DNA of 45,855 nucleotides from Candidatus Abyssobacteria bacterium SURF_17 (GCA_003598055.1 QZKI01000144.1:1-45855); one strand, 5' to 3'. Counted from the stretch's first letter, positions 16,520-24,742 are shown. Notes: generated from the letters alone by a model not told the origin. Numbers and translations: made by a program.

Positions 16520-17497
16520 TCATGACAGCGGCAAACCCAATTGGCCCGCAGCAACGGCCATATCTATCTGGACGGTGCGCCCAAGAGCAGTTGCAACCGG
16601 CGCTATCTCGCGCATGAGCTGAGCGAACATCTCGATGGTGAGGCTCTGAGCGCCATCGCTCAATGCCTTGTCCGGTTCAGGATGCACTTCCACCAGCAAT
16701 CCATCCGCCCCCGCTGCGACTGCCGCGCGCGCCATCGGTATCACGAGGTCGCGTCTGCCCGTCCCATGGCTCGGGTCAACGATTACCGGCAGATGCGTCT
16801 CCCGCTTCGCCGCCGCGACGGCGCTCAAGTCGAGCGTGTTGCGCGTCATGTTTTCGAATGAGCGAATTCCGCGCTCGCACAGTATCACGTTCGGGTTCCC
16901 ATGCGAGAGCAGGTACTCCGCCGACATCAGCCACTCCTCGATGGTGCAGCTCATGCCGCGCTTGAGCAGCACAGGCCTTCCGCTCCGCGCAACATCGCAC
17001 AGCAGCGCCGTATTCTGCGCGTTCCGCGCGCCTATTTGAATCACGTCGGCGCATGAGGCGACCGCGTCCATCTCCGCGGGGGAAAGAAGTTCAGTGACGA
17101 TGGGAAGACCGGTCAGTTCCCTGGCGCGCGCCAGATGGCGCAATCCCTCAACTCCCAATCCCTGAAAGCTGTACGGAGACGTGCGCGGCTTGAATGCGCC
17201 TCCCCTGAGCATGTGAGCGCCCAATCGTTTTACGAGACGCGCCGTCTCAATCATGCTCTGCTCGCTCTCCACACAGCATGGCCCGGCAATGACGATAATC
17301 GGTAGGCCTCCTACCGGTATGCCGGCCACGTCCACGATCGTCGGCTCGGGATGTGCCTCGCGGCTCGCCAGCCAGTATGGTTTCGAGCGAGAGGCTGGCG
17401 GCTTCACCGGTTCCGCCACGTGTACGGACCCGGGGGGTAAGACCGTGGTACTTCGAGCATTATTGCCAGGATTAAGTTGCGGCTCAACTGTTATCAT
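16520..17497 (-). CDS. aroF: 3-deoxy-7-phosphoheptulonate (DAHP) synthase, class I-beta type
   Basis: The enzyme joins phosphoenolpyruvate and erythrose 4-phosphate in the first step of aromatic amino acid synthesis. The barrel (about residues 65-325) carries the signatures of the KDOPS-like DAHP synthases: IAGPCCVESE, RGGAFKPRTSPYSFQGLG, IQIGARNAQNTALL, LLKRGMSCTIEEWL and ILCERGIRSFENMTRNTLDLSA with VDPSHGTGRRD. The segment KPYWLASREAHPEPTIVDV matches the usual entry into the barrel, but the 35-40 residues before it are Pro-rich. They do not look like the ferredoxin-like regulatory domain that precedes the barrel in the Thermotoga type. The start is ATG 17497 with AAAGGAG 9 bases upstream. 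Expression is predicted to be attenuated by the aromatic leader peptide at 17636-17710. Confidence 0.93.
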   Translation of the reverse strand: MITVEPQLNPGNNARSTTVLPPGSVHVAEPVKPPASRSKPYWLASREAHPEPTIVDVAGIPVGGLPIIVIAGPCCVESEQSMIETARLVKRLGAHMLRGGAFKPRTSPYSFQGLGVEGLRHLARARELTGLPIVTELLSPAEMDAVASCADVIQIGARNAQNTALLCDVARSGRPVLLKRGMSCTIEEWLMSAEYLLSHGNPNVILCERGIRSFENMTRNTLDLSAVAAAKRETHLPVIVDPSHGTGRRDLVIPMARAAVAAGADGLLVEVHPEPDKALSDGAQSLTIEMFAQLMREIAPVATALGRTVQIDMAVAAGQLGLPLS

Positions 17498-17564
17498 ATG
17501 CCATCACTCCTTTGCCGAAGCCTCGGGGTCACCCATTAAAGGCTCCCCTGTCGTTGAAATTGGC

Positions 17565-17607
17565 AATAAAACAAGAAGGCCACGGACTTCTTGTAGCCCG
17601 TGGCCTC
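17565..17607 (-). terminator. Attenuator terminator hairpin of the aroF leader
   Basis: On the minus strand GGCCACGGGC (plus 17596-17605) pairs with GTCCGTGGCC (plus 17578-17587) over 10 bp, including one G-T pair, around an 8-base loop. TTCTTGTTTTATT follows. It lies between the leader peptide stop and the aroF start. Its 5' arm, extended as GAGGCCACGGGC (17596-17607), can pair instead with GCCCGCTCGCCTC (plus 17642-17654), which would form the antiterminator. Confidence 0.82.
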
Positions 17608-17635
17608 GTTCTTTCTTGGTTATGTTGAGAGGAAT

Positions 17636-17710
17636 CTAACGGAGGCGAGCGGGCACAGAACGCCACCAGCTAAAGTAGAAAAAGCCGTAATATCTACGCG
17701 CTGATGGCAT
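17636..17710 (-). CDS. Aromatic-amino-acid leader peptide of the aroF attenuator
   Basis: This 24-codon ORF runs from ATG (plus 17710-17708) to TAG (plus 17638-17636). It starts about 40 nt after the predicted transcription start, with AAGG upstream. Residues 7-16 read YYGFFYFSWW, so eight of ten consecutive codons specify Tyr, Phe or Trp. The last codons (GTG CCC GCT CGC CTC CGT) form the strand that can pair with the 5' arm of the terminator hairpin. A ribosome stalled at the aromatic codons would leave that strand free to form the antiterminator. A ribosome reaching the stop codon would cover it and let the terminator form. This is the geometry of enterobacterial trp and pheA attenuators. 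The peptide itself probably has no function. Confidence 0.88.
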   Translation of the reverse strand: MPSARRYYGFFYFSWWRSVPARLR

Positions 17711-17756
17711 CTGTCGCCTTGCCTCGTTTTCCTCTCTCTGTTACATTATTGGCGAC

Positions 17757-17784
17757 ATTATACCACCTTTCCAGAAAAAGTCAA
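17757..17784 (-). promoter_or_regulatory. Promoter of the aroF leader transcript
   Basis: On the minus strand TTGACT (plus 17779-17784) and a perfect TATAAT (plus 17757-17762) are separated by 16 bp. The predicted start, near plus 17750, gives a leader of about 250 nt before aroF that contains the peptide ORF and the hairpin. Confidence 0.75.
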
Positions 17785-17813
17785 GCCCGGGCGCAAGCCA
17801 AGGGAACAGAGCA

Positions 17814-17845
17814 TTGAAAAAACCTGCAAGAGCATGTATCATACA
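17814..17845 (+). promoter_or_regulatory. Candidate promoter of the efflux operon, with an overlapping palindrome
   Basis: TTGAAA at 17814-17819 and TATCAT at 17837-17842 are spaced by 17 bp, divergent from the aroF promoter. The -10 sits inside a perfect 11-bp palindrome TGTATCATACA (17835-17845), a possible operator. It is not the same sequence as the palindrome upstream of tetR. Confidence 0.5.
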
Positions 17846-17944
17846 GGGAAAGATTTCTTTGGATTCTGTGCACACAAGACCACCTCAACAATTGCGGCAA
17901 AGAGCAATTTCTGATTGCCTGAAGAAAGAGCCGATTTGCTGAAC

Positions 17945-19384
17945 ATGCACAATCCCAAGACATTCCACCGAATTGCGCGCTTCAACCTGAGATTGTTCCT
18001 AGCCTGCGGCCTCTCGGTATTCACTCTTCTCATTGGACCCTTCAACGCTTTCGCCGAGGATATCGTCCCGAGCAAGGAGCTCAGTCTCACGGAATGCATC
18101 GAGCTGTCTCTCACCTCGAGCCCTGACGTGCTGGCCGCCCAAGAGCGCATCGAGCAGGCGCGCGCCGCAGTCCAGCAGGCTCAGTCGGGCTTCTATCCGA
18201 GATTTTCGGTCGGCGAGACGTTTGTCCGGAGTGATTTTGCGCCGCTGGTGTTCAGCAACCAGCTCGCTCAGGGTGAACTCTCCGGAGACTTTCCCGCAAT
18301 GCCGCCGCCGGGGTTCGACCCGTTCGCGCAATTCAACGACCCGGGCCCTCTGAGCAACTGGAGCACGCAATTTCTGCTTCAGTGGCCGGTTTTTCAGGGC
18401 GGCAAGACGTTCTACGGAAACCGCGCCGCCATTGCTTCTCTCAGCGCCGCAGAGCTTGAGTTGCAGGCGGTCCACAACAACCTCGCGTACGCGGTCTCGA
18501 ACGCCTACTACCAAATCCTTAAGACGGAGAGTTCCATCCGGATTGCTGAACAATCGGCGGCACAAATCCAGTCGCACCTTGACATTGCTCGAGCGCGCTA
18601 TGAAGGTGAAATCGCGCTCAAATCGGATGTGCTGCGCGTGACCGTGCGCCTCGCCGAAGCCCAGGAAGCCCTTGCCATTGCGCGCCACAACCTCGACCGT
18701 GCAAAATCGCGCCTGAACCTTGCGTTGGGCCTGCCGGTAAACCAGCCGCTCGCACTCACCAACGACCGTCCCCTCTTGCTTCCTCCGACGGACGCCGACC
18801 AAACGCTTGCAGAACTCACGGAGCTGGCTCGTCTGCAAAGGCCGGAGATTGAGCGCATGAACAATAGCATCGCCTCGTTGGAAAACGCGGTGAATGCGGC
18901 CAGGGCAGGGCATTATCCCCAGCTCAACGCCTTCGCCCACTATGACATAGATTCGGAAGACTTCTCGGACAGCAACGAGAGCTGGACAGTTGGGCTGAGT
19001 GCAAATATCTCAATTTTCGATGGGTTCCTCACCCGCTCCGCTGTGAGCTCAGCCCGAGCGCGCCTTCGCGAGGCAGAGGCGCAGAAGGAGCAGACCATTC
19101 TACAAGTCGAGATGGACGTGAAAAACGCGTTCCTAGGGCGTTCAGAGGCCGCAACACGACTCCAGGTTCTTCAGCAGGCTGTCGCGGAAGCCGAGGAAAG
19201 CGTGCGTATCCTCTCCGAACGATACGCCGAGGGAATGGCTCTGACGACGGAGTTGCTCGATGCCGAAGTGGCACTCACAAACGCGCGCCTGCATGAACTC
19301 TCAGCGAAGTATGATTATCTCATCGCCTCGGCCGCGCTCGAGCGCGCAGTCGGCGCGATTATCGACGAGGGGTCGGGACAATGA
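17945..19384 (+). CDS. TolC-family outer-membrane factor of the RND efflux operon
   Basis: The product (479 residues from ATG 17945; an in-frame TTG at 17936 has better ribosome-binding spacing) has a signal peptide ending near AFAED and two outer-membrane efflux repeats. The first opens with SLTECIELSLTSSPDVLAAQERIEQARA and contains the periplasmic helix hairpin around ARYEGEIALKSDVLRVTVRLAEAQEAL. The second ends with ERYAEGMALTTELLDAEVALTNARL. It is the outer-membrane exit duct of a tripartite pump. Its stop overlaps the start of the adaptor gene in an ATGA arrangement, so the two are translationally coupled. It is shorter than the tolC-like pair at 4953-8247 and lacks their N-terminal extension. 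Confidence 0.92.
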   Translation: MHNPKTFHRIARFNLRLFLACGLSVFTLLIGPFNAFAEDIVPSKELSLTECIELSLTSSPDVLAAQERIEQARAAVQQAQSGFYPRFSVGETFVRSDFAPLVFSNQLAQGELSGDFPAMPPPGFDPFAQFNDPGPLSNWSTQFLLQWPVFQGGKTFYGNRAAIASLSAAELELQAVHNNLAYAVSNAYYQILKTESSIRIAEQSAAQIQSHLDIARARYEGEIALKSDVLRVTVRLAEAQEALAIARHNLDRAKSRLNLALGLPVNQPLALTNDRPLLLPPTDADQTLAELTELARLQRPEIERMNNSIASLENAVNAARAGHYPQLNAFAHYDIDSEDFSDSNESWTVGLSANISIFDGFLTRSAVSSARARLREAEAQKEQTILQVEMDVKNAFLGRSEAATRLQVLQQAVAEAEESVRILSERYAEGMALTTELLDAEVALTNARLHELSAKYDYLIASAALERAVGAIIDEGSGQ

Positions 19385-20442
19385 AAAAACGATACAGGCT
19401 GATTTTCGCCGGTTGTGCATCGTTAGTGATACTGATAGTGATGTTTATGTGGCTGACCGGCAGTTTTTCGCGTGAGGGCAAAATCGCTCCCGGAAAACAC
19501 GAGGTGGAGGAAACATCGGCATCTGGCCTGAGGACGATTGAGGTCAAAGCAGTCACGATTCCCGTGCAGGAAGAAGCAGTAGGCACGGTCACTGCCCGCG
19601 AGACCGCCGAAATATCGAGCAGAATCATGGCCACGATTACGAAGGTCAACGTTGACGCCGGTGCGCATGTGGAAAAAGGTCAGACACTCATTGTGCTTGA
19701 CTCGCGCGACGCCGAGGCACGCGTGAAGCAGGCCCGCGAAGCTCTGGCCTCAGCCGAAGCGACACGCGAGCAGGCTTCTCTGGATGCGGGCCGCATCGAG
19801 CGTCTTTACGAGAAGCAGGCGGCAACCAAACAGGAATACGACCGCTCACAGACGGCGCTGAAGATGGCAGCCGCGTCGGCGGAGGCTGCGAGTGCCGCAG
19901 TGCGTGAGGCCGAGGTGAATCTTTCCTATGCGAAGGTACGCTCGCCGATGAGCGGCAAAGTGATAGACCGTTTGGCTGACCCGGGCGATATGGCCGCTCC
20001 GGGGAAACCATTGATGTCCGTATATGACCCCTCGACGCTTAGGCTCGATGCCTCGCTCGCCGAGCATCTGAGGTCGAAGGTCAACGTCGGCGATGCGGTT
20101 ACAATTGCGATTGACACGCTTGGAAAGGACCTCGAGGGCACAATCGTAGAAATTGTGCCTGCCTCGGACGCTTCAAGCCGGTCATTCACCGCCCGCATAT
20201 CCATCCCGCAATCGGAGCCGGTGTATCCGGGAATGTATGGTCGAATCCGGCTCCCCGTCGGCTCCGCGGAGGCTATTCTCATTCCTCCGGAAGCCGTCGA
20301 GCACGTGGGCCAGTTGGAGATAGTGACCGTGGTCGAGAATGGAATCGCGCGTACCCGTTCGGTGAAGGTGGGCAAGACGCATTCTGAGGGAGTGGAAATT
20401 CTTTCCGGGCTCGTCGCAGGAGAAGTGATAGCGGTGCCGTGA
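19381..20442 (+). CDS. RND efflux periplasmic adaptor (membrane fusion protein)
   Basis: The 353-residue protein has one N-terminal signal anchor (about 8-28). A split lipoyl domain follows: ITKVNVDAGAHVEKGQTLIVLDS on one side and LSYAKVRSPMSGKVIDRLADPGDM on the other. An alanine-rich alpha-helical hairpin (about 105-175) lies between them, and beta-barrel and membrane-proximal domains come after. Such adaptors bridge the RND pump and the TolC duct in the periplasm. The ATG overlaps the preceding stop codon by four bases. The following pump gene is separated by a 282-bp gap filled with repeats, unusual for such an operon. Confidence 0.93.
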   Translation: MKKRYRLIFAGCASLVILIVMFMWLTGSFSREGKIAPGKHEVEETSASGLRTIEVKAVTIPVQEEAVGTVTARETAEISSRIMATITKVNVDAGAHVEKGQTLIVLDSRDAEARVKQAREALASAEATREQASLDAGRIERLYEKQAATKQEYDRSQTALKMAAASAEAASAAVREAEVNLSYAKVRSPMSGKVIDRLADPGDMAAPGKPLMSVYDPSTLRLDASLAEHLRSKVNVGDAVTIAIDTLGKDLEGTIVEIVPASDASSRSFTARISIPQSEPVYPGMYGRIRLPVGSAEAILIPPEAVEHVGQLEIVTVVENGIARTRSVKVGKTHSEGVEILSGLVAGEVIAVP

Positions 20443-20479
20443 GCTTGTGCGACCGGCAACATCAATGCTCCAGGAACTC

Positions 20480-20678
20480 GTCATCCTGAGCGAAGCGAAG
20501 GACATTGTTCCTTGTTCACCACTATTTGCTTAAAGGAAGATTCTTCGCTTCGCTTCTAAGAAACTGCGTTCTATCGGTCATTGCGAGGGAGCGACGCGAC
20601 CGAAGCAATCTCATTGGCGAATTGAAGATGCGCAAAGAGATTGTTTCGCTCGGGGCTGCGCCCCTCGCTCGCAATGAC
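20480..20678. repeat. Composite palindromic repeats inside the efflux operon (family D)
   Basis: An inverted repeat has a left arm at 20577-20612 (starting GTCATTGCGAGGGAGCGACG) and a right arm at 20637-20678 (ending CCCCTCGCTCGCAATGAC). Just upstream, GTCATCCTGAGCGAAGCGAA at 20480 faces ATTCTTCGCTTCGCTT near 20540, a second palindrome. Both word types recur as intergenic repeats in many bacterial genomes. They fill the gap between adaptor and pump genes, and transcripts through here would form strong hairpins. Confidence 0.8.
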
Positions 20679-20724
20679 GGCCCGGATGTTTCTTTCGGTC
20701 ACAACCCTGCCACAGGCGGGTCGA

Positions 20725-23700
20725 ATGCTTGACATGAACAATCAGGAACCACGAACTACTCAGCCTCCGCAGAAAATCTCCCTTATCGGCAAGATAGTGG
20801 AGAAATTTCTCAGCGGCAACCTCTCGATTATTCTCATCATCATCGCTTTTGTCGCGGGCGCCGCTGCGCTGCTGGTCACTCCCCGCGAGGAAGAACCCCA
20901 GATAGTCGTGCCGCTGGCCGATGTATATGTCTTCTTCCCCGGCGCGAGCGCCGAGGAAGTGGAGCAGCTTGTCTCGACCCGGCTGGAGAAACTGCTGTGG
21001 CAGATTGACGGCGTCGAATATGTCTACTCGATGTCGGCCACGGACATGGCAATCGTGACCGTGCGCTTCTACGTCGGCGAGGACCGCGAAGACAGCCTCA
21101 TCAAGCTTTACAACAAAATTCAGCAGAACATCGACCTTGTTCCGCCGGGACTTGCCGGCTGGATAGTGAAACCGGTCGAGATTGACGATGTGCCTATCGT
21201 GTCGCTCACCTTCTATGGCGAGAATGCCTCCGACCATGAGCTGCGCCGCGTGGCCGAGGAAGTCATTGACCGGCTGCAAGGCGTAAAGAATACGGCGCGC
21301 ACGTTCATCGTCGGCGGACGCGAACGGCAGGTCCGGGTAAACCTTGACGTCGAGAAGCTTGCCGCGCGCGGGCTCACGCCGCTGGATATCGCGAACTCAC
21401 TCCGCGGCGCGAACGTCACGCTCTCGGCGGGCTCGTTCACCGAAGCCGGCGAGGAACTTGCGGTGCGCGGCGGAGTGTTCCTTGCTTCCGCCGACGAGGT
21501 GAAGCAACTCGTCGTCGGCGCATATGGCGGGCGGCCGGTCTACCTCAAAGACGTGGGTGAAGTGATCGATGGTCCGGCGGAAACGACGACATACACGCGC
21601 ATCGGCTTCGGCCCTGCCGCGCACCATAAGGACATCGATGAGAAGCTGGCGTCCGCTTCGCTGCCTGCCGTCACGGTCGCCATCGCCAAGAGGCGGGGAA
21701 CGAATGCCGTCTGGGTGGCCGATGAGGTCTTGAAGCGGGTCGAGGAGCTGAAGGGCGGCGTAATACCCAATGATATCCACGTGCTTGTGACGCGCAATTA
21801 CGGCGAGACCGCGAATGATAAAGTGAATGAACTTGTCGAAGGGCTCGCGGTCGCAATCATCACGGTCATCGCGCTTATCGGGCTCATTCTCGGTTGGCGC
21901 GAGGCGATTATCATAGCGCTGGCCGTACCGATAACCTTCTCGCTGACTCTGCTGTTCAACTATCTGTTCGGCTACACCATCAACCGCGTCACGCTCTTCG
22001 CGCTCACGCTCTCGCTCGGCCTCGTCGTGGACGACCCGATTGTCGACGTCGAAAACATCTACCGTTACTTCAAGATGCGCCTGTATCCGCCAATGCAATC
22101 GGTGCTCGTCGCCGTGAACGAGGTGAGGCCTCCCATCATCCTTGCGACGCTGACGGTCATCATCTCGTTCCTGCCGATGTTCTTCATCACGGGAATGATG
22201 GGCCCGTATATGCGCCCGATGGCGCTCAATGTGCCGCTCGCGATGCTGATGTCGATGGTGGTTGCATTCACCATCACGCCGTGGACTGCGCTTCACGTGC
22301 TCAAAGGCGAATACGGCAAGGCGGAAGAGGAGCCGTTTGAGCTGCACAAGAGCGCGCTCTATCGGGTGTACAGCACGCTCTTATCTCCGTTCCTCCGCTC
22401 GCGCGGGCTGAGTTGGATACTCCTCGGAATCATCGTGCTTTTGCTCCTTTTCTCGATTTCGCTCGCGCTCTTCAGAAAGGTTCCGCTCAAGATGCTGCCG
22501 TTCGACAATAAGAATGAGCTGCAACTGGTGATAGATATGCCTGAAGGCACGACACTCGAGGAGACGGACAGGGTTGTGAGGGATTTCGAGCGCTATCTGC
22601 GGTCCGTCGCAGAGGTCACGGATTTCGAGAGCTACGTCGGCACGGCCTCGCCGATGGATTTCAACGGGATGGTGCGGCACTACTACCTGCGCCGCTCGCC
22701 CAATGCCGCTGACATCCGCATCAATCTCGTGCACAAGAAGAACCGCGAGCAGCAGAGCCACGCAATCGGGCTCCGCCTCCGGGATGACCTCCAGGAAATC
22801 GCCGACCGCCATGGCGCGCTGCTCAAAATCGTCGAGGTGCCGCCCGGACCGCCCGTGATTTCCACGCTCGTCGCGGAAATTTACGCCGAGCCGTCATTCT
22901 CATACAATGACATCATCGAGGCGGCCTCCGTAGTGCGCGAACGGATGGAACAGGAATATCGCGTGGTTGATGTGGATGATACGGTCGAGGCATCTCAGCG
23001 TCGGTTCACCTTCGCTCTCGACAAAGAGAAAGCAAGCCTCAACGGGATCACGACCGCCGACGTCGCGCGCACTCTCCGGCTGGCACTGCACGGCGAGGAT
23101 GCGGGAACGGTGCATATCCCGGCGGAGCGGCACCCGCTCTTGATTGTGCTTCGGCTGCCTCGGGCCGAACGTTCGGGCATTGAACAACTCGCGCGGCTGT
23201 ACGTGAAAGGGGCTGCGGGCAATATGGTGCAGCTCTCCGAGCTTGGCCGGTTCGCCGAGGACACAATCGACAAGACCATTTACCACAAGAACCTCTCGCG
23301 CGTGTCATACGTGTTCGGCGAAATGGCCGGCCGCAGCCCGGCCGAGGCGATTCTCGACATGCAGGCATATTTCAAGAAGAATCCTCTGCCGGAAGGCTTC
23401 AAGATTGTATGGAGCGGCGAAGGCGAATGGAAAATCACCGTGGATGTGTTCCGCGACCTCGGCATCGCATTCGGCGCGGCGCTCATCGGCATTTATATTT
23501 TGCTCATCATCGAGACGCGCTCGTTCTCGATGCCGCTTATCATCATGCTCGCTATCCCGCTAACGCTCATCGGAATTATGCCCGGCTTCTGGCTCTTGAA
23601 CGCGGTCGCCGGCGGAAAGGTGGGCATCTACGACGACCCCGTCTTCTTCACAGCGACCGCGATGATCGGGATGATTGCGCTCGCGGGCATCGTCGTGAGG

Positions 23701-23970
23701 AATTCGATAATTCTGATAGACTTCGTGCATAACTCGCTCACCGAGGGAAAACCGCTCCGCGATGCGCTGCTCGAGTCGGGAGCGGTTCGCTTCCGCCCTA
23801 TTCTGCTCACGGCGGGCACGACGCTGCTGGGCAACGTCGTCATCACGCTCGACCCCATTTTCAGCGGGCTCGCGTGGGCCGTCATTTTCGGCATCTTCGC
23901 ATCCACATCCTTCACCCTCTTCGTGATTCCGGTCGTGTATAACCTCATCTACGGCCGCAGCAAACATTAG
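20725..23970 (+). CDS. RND efflux transporter, inner-membrane pump
   Basis: At about 1081 residues from ATG 20725 the protein has the full length and architecture of an AcrB/CzcA-type RND pump. It has one N-terminal transmembrane helix (SIILIIIAFVAGAAALLV), a large periplasmic loop, a block of helices with the proton-relay motif GLVVDDPIVDVENI, and a second periplasmic loop and helix block ending in GTTLLGNVVITLDPIFSGLAWAVIFG. The periplasmic loop starts with the usual YVFFPGASAEEVEQLVS. The substrate class is not certain from sequence. An in-frame ATG at 20734 is equally possible. Frame further upstream (to 20641) runs through repeat DNA and is not believed. It works with the TolC and adaptor genes just before it. 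Confidence 0.93.
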   Translation: MLDMNNQEPRTTQPPQKISLIGKIVEKFLSGNLSIILIIIAFVAGAAALLVTPREEEPQIVVPLADVYVFFPGASAEEVEQLVSTRLEKLLWQIDGVEYVYSMSATDMAIVTVRFYVGEDREDSLIKLYNKIQQNIDLVPPGLAGWIVKPVEIDDVPIVSLTFYGENASDHELRRVAEEVIDRLQGVKNTARTFIVGGRERQVRVNLDVEKLAARGLTPLDIANSLRGANVTLSAGSFTEAGEELAVRGGVFLASADEVKQLVVGAYGGRPVYLKDVGEVIDGPAETTTYTRIGFGPAAHHKDIDEKLASASLPAVTVAIAKRRGTNAVWVADEVLKRVEELKGGVIPNDIHVLVTRNYGETANDKVNELVEGLAVAIITVIALIGLILGWREAIIIALAVPITFSLTLLFNYLFGYTINRVTLFALTLSLGLVVDDPIVDVENIYRYFKMRLYPPMQSVLVAVNEVRPPIILATLTVIISFLPMFFITGMMGPYMRPMALNVPLAMLMSMVVAFTITPWTALHVLKGEYGKAEEEPFELHKSALYRVYSTLLSPFLRSRGLSWILLGIIVLLLLFSISLALFRKVPLKMLPFDNKNELQLVIDMPEGTTLEETDRVVRDFERYLRSVAEVTDFESYVGTASPMDFNGMVRHYYLRRSPNAADIRINLVHKKNREQQSHAIGLRLRDDLQEIADRHGALLKIVEVPPGPPVISTLVAEIYAEPSFSYNDIIEAASVVRERMEQEYRVVDVDDTVEASQRRFTFALDKEKASLNGITTADVARTLRLALHGEDAGTVHIPAERHPLLIVLRLPRAERSGIEQLARLYVKGAAGNMVQLSELGRFAEDTIDKTIYHKNLSRVSYVFGEMAGRSPAEAILDMQAYFKKNPLPEGFKIVWSGEGEWKITVDVFRDLGIAFGAALIGIYILLIIETRSFSMPLIIMLAIPLTLIGIMPGFWLLNAVAGGKVGIYDDPVFFTATAMIGMIALAGIVVRNSIILIDFVHNSLTEGKPLRDALLESGAVRFRPILLTAGTTLLGNVVITLDPIFSGLAWAVIFGIFASTSFTLFVIPVVYNLIYGRSKH

Positions 23971-24028
23971 CCATCCGCCTATGCGGGATTGTCATGTGCT
24001 GTAAGTCATTAACGCACAAGATGTCTGT

Positions 24029-24077
24029 TTGACAATTCCGTATGACTAGAGTATCTTTATACTGACCAGTTAGTATA
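24029..24077 (+). promoter_or_regulatory. tetR promoter with overlapping palindromic operator
   Basis: TTGACA at 24029-24034 and TATCTT at 24052-24057 are spaced by 17 bp. Immediately downstream, the 20-bp near-palindrome TATACTGACCAGTTAGTATA (24058-24077) is symmetric at 16 of 20 positions and covers the transcription start. Size and position fit a TetR-family autorepression site, with the ATG 21 bp beyond. Confidence 0.65.
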
Positions 24078-24097
24078 GAATCGCGACTTTAGAAACC

Positions 24098-24742
24098 ATG
24101 CCAAAAACCAGAAAAAATATCCAATCAGAAAAATCGCGGGCGGCGATCCTCGCTGCAACGATGGACCTCATCTCGAAGCATGGGTTTAGCGGCACGACAG
24201 TTGACAAGATTGCGTACGAGGCGGGGCTGAGCAAGGGGTCTATCTTCTGGCATTTTAATAACAAGGAGAAGCTCTTCATCGCCGTGATAGAGACGATACG
24301 CAACGGGTTGCTCCAGGGGCTTAGCGTGGGGCAAGCCAACACGCTCACGTGTAAGGAAAGGCTCAACCTTCTGCTCGATAACTATGCAGCGCTCATCGAG
24401 GCTGACTGCTCGCGGTGCTTGGACCTGACAGTGCTCATTATCGAGATGGTTGAGACGAATCCGGAACTTGCGGGCAGGCTTCGCGATTTGTTTTCAGAGC
24501 TTGCGGAGCTGCTCACCGCTCTGTTGGATGAAGCGAAGGAGCGGGGCGAAGTCCGCGGAGATATAGACACCCGAATGACCGCCTATGCGATTGTGGGCAA
24601 CTTGCAGGGCATGACGGTCCAGTATTATCTCAACCGTGACAGGCTCGAGTATCAACCCATCATGAAGGCGTACAAGAAGCTGATGCTCGACGGATTGTTT
24701 TTATGCGAGAAACGACAGAGAATGCGTCCCACGATTTTGTAG
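24098..24742 (+). CDS. TetR/AcrR family transcriptional regulator
   Basis: The 214-residue protein has the TetR N-terminal helix-turn-helix at about residues 14-60: ILAATMDLISKHGFSGTTVDKIAYEAGLSKGSIFWHFNNKEKLF. A helical ligand-binding domain follows. Lying just downstream of the efflux genes in the same direction, it is probably their regulator and, given the palindrome over its own promoter, an autorepressor. No identical site is seen upstream of the efflux promoter. The final codons and TAG stop (24740-24742) lie inside nested inverted repeats that begin at 24720. The last six or seven residues (RMRPTIL) are therefore repeat-encoded and may replace an older C-terminus. Confidence 0.92.
   Translation: MPKTRKNIQSEKSRAAILAATMDLISKHGFSGTTVDKIAYEAGLSKGSIFWHFNNKEKLFIAVIETIRNGLLQGLSVGQANTLTCKERLNLLLDNYAALIEADCSRCLDLTVLIIEMVETNPELAGRLRDLFSELAELLTALLDEAKERGEVRGDIDTRMTAYAIVGNLQGMTVQYYLNRDRLEYQPIMKAYKKLMLDGLFLCEKRQRMRPTIL

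Noticed and set aside
17636..17784. T-box riboswitch upstream of aroF
   Set aside because: No T-box core such as AGGGTGGNACCGCG is visible. The aromatic leader ORF and competing stems explain the region better.
17999..18940. 313-codon minus-strand frame opposite the efflux tolC gene
   Set aside because: It is rich in Arg/Val/Leu typical of antisense frames and conflicts with a clear TolC-family protein.
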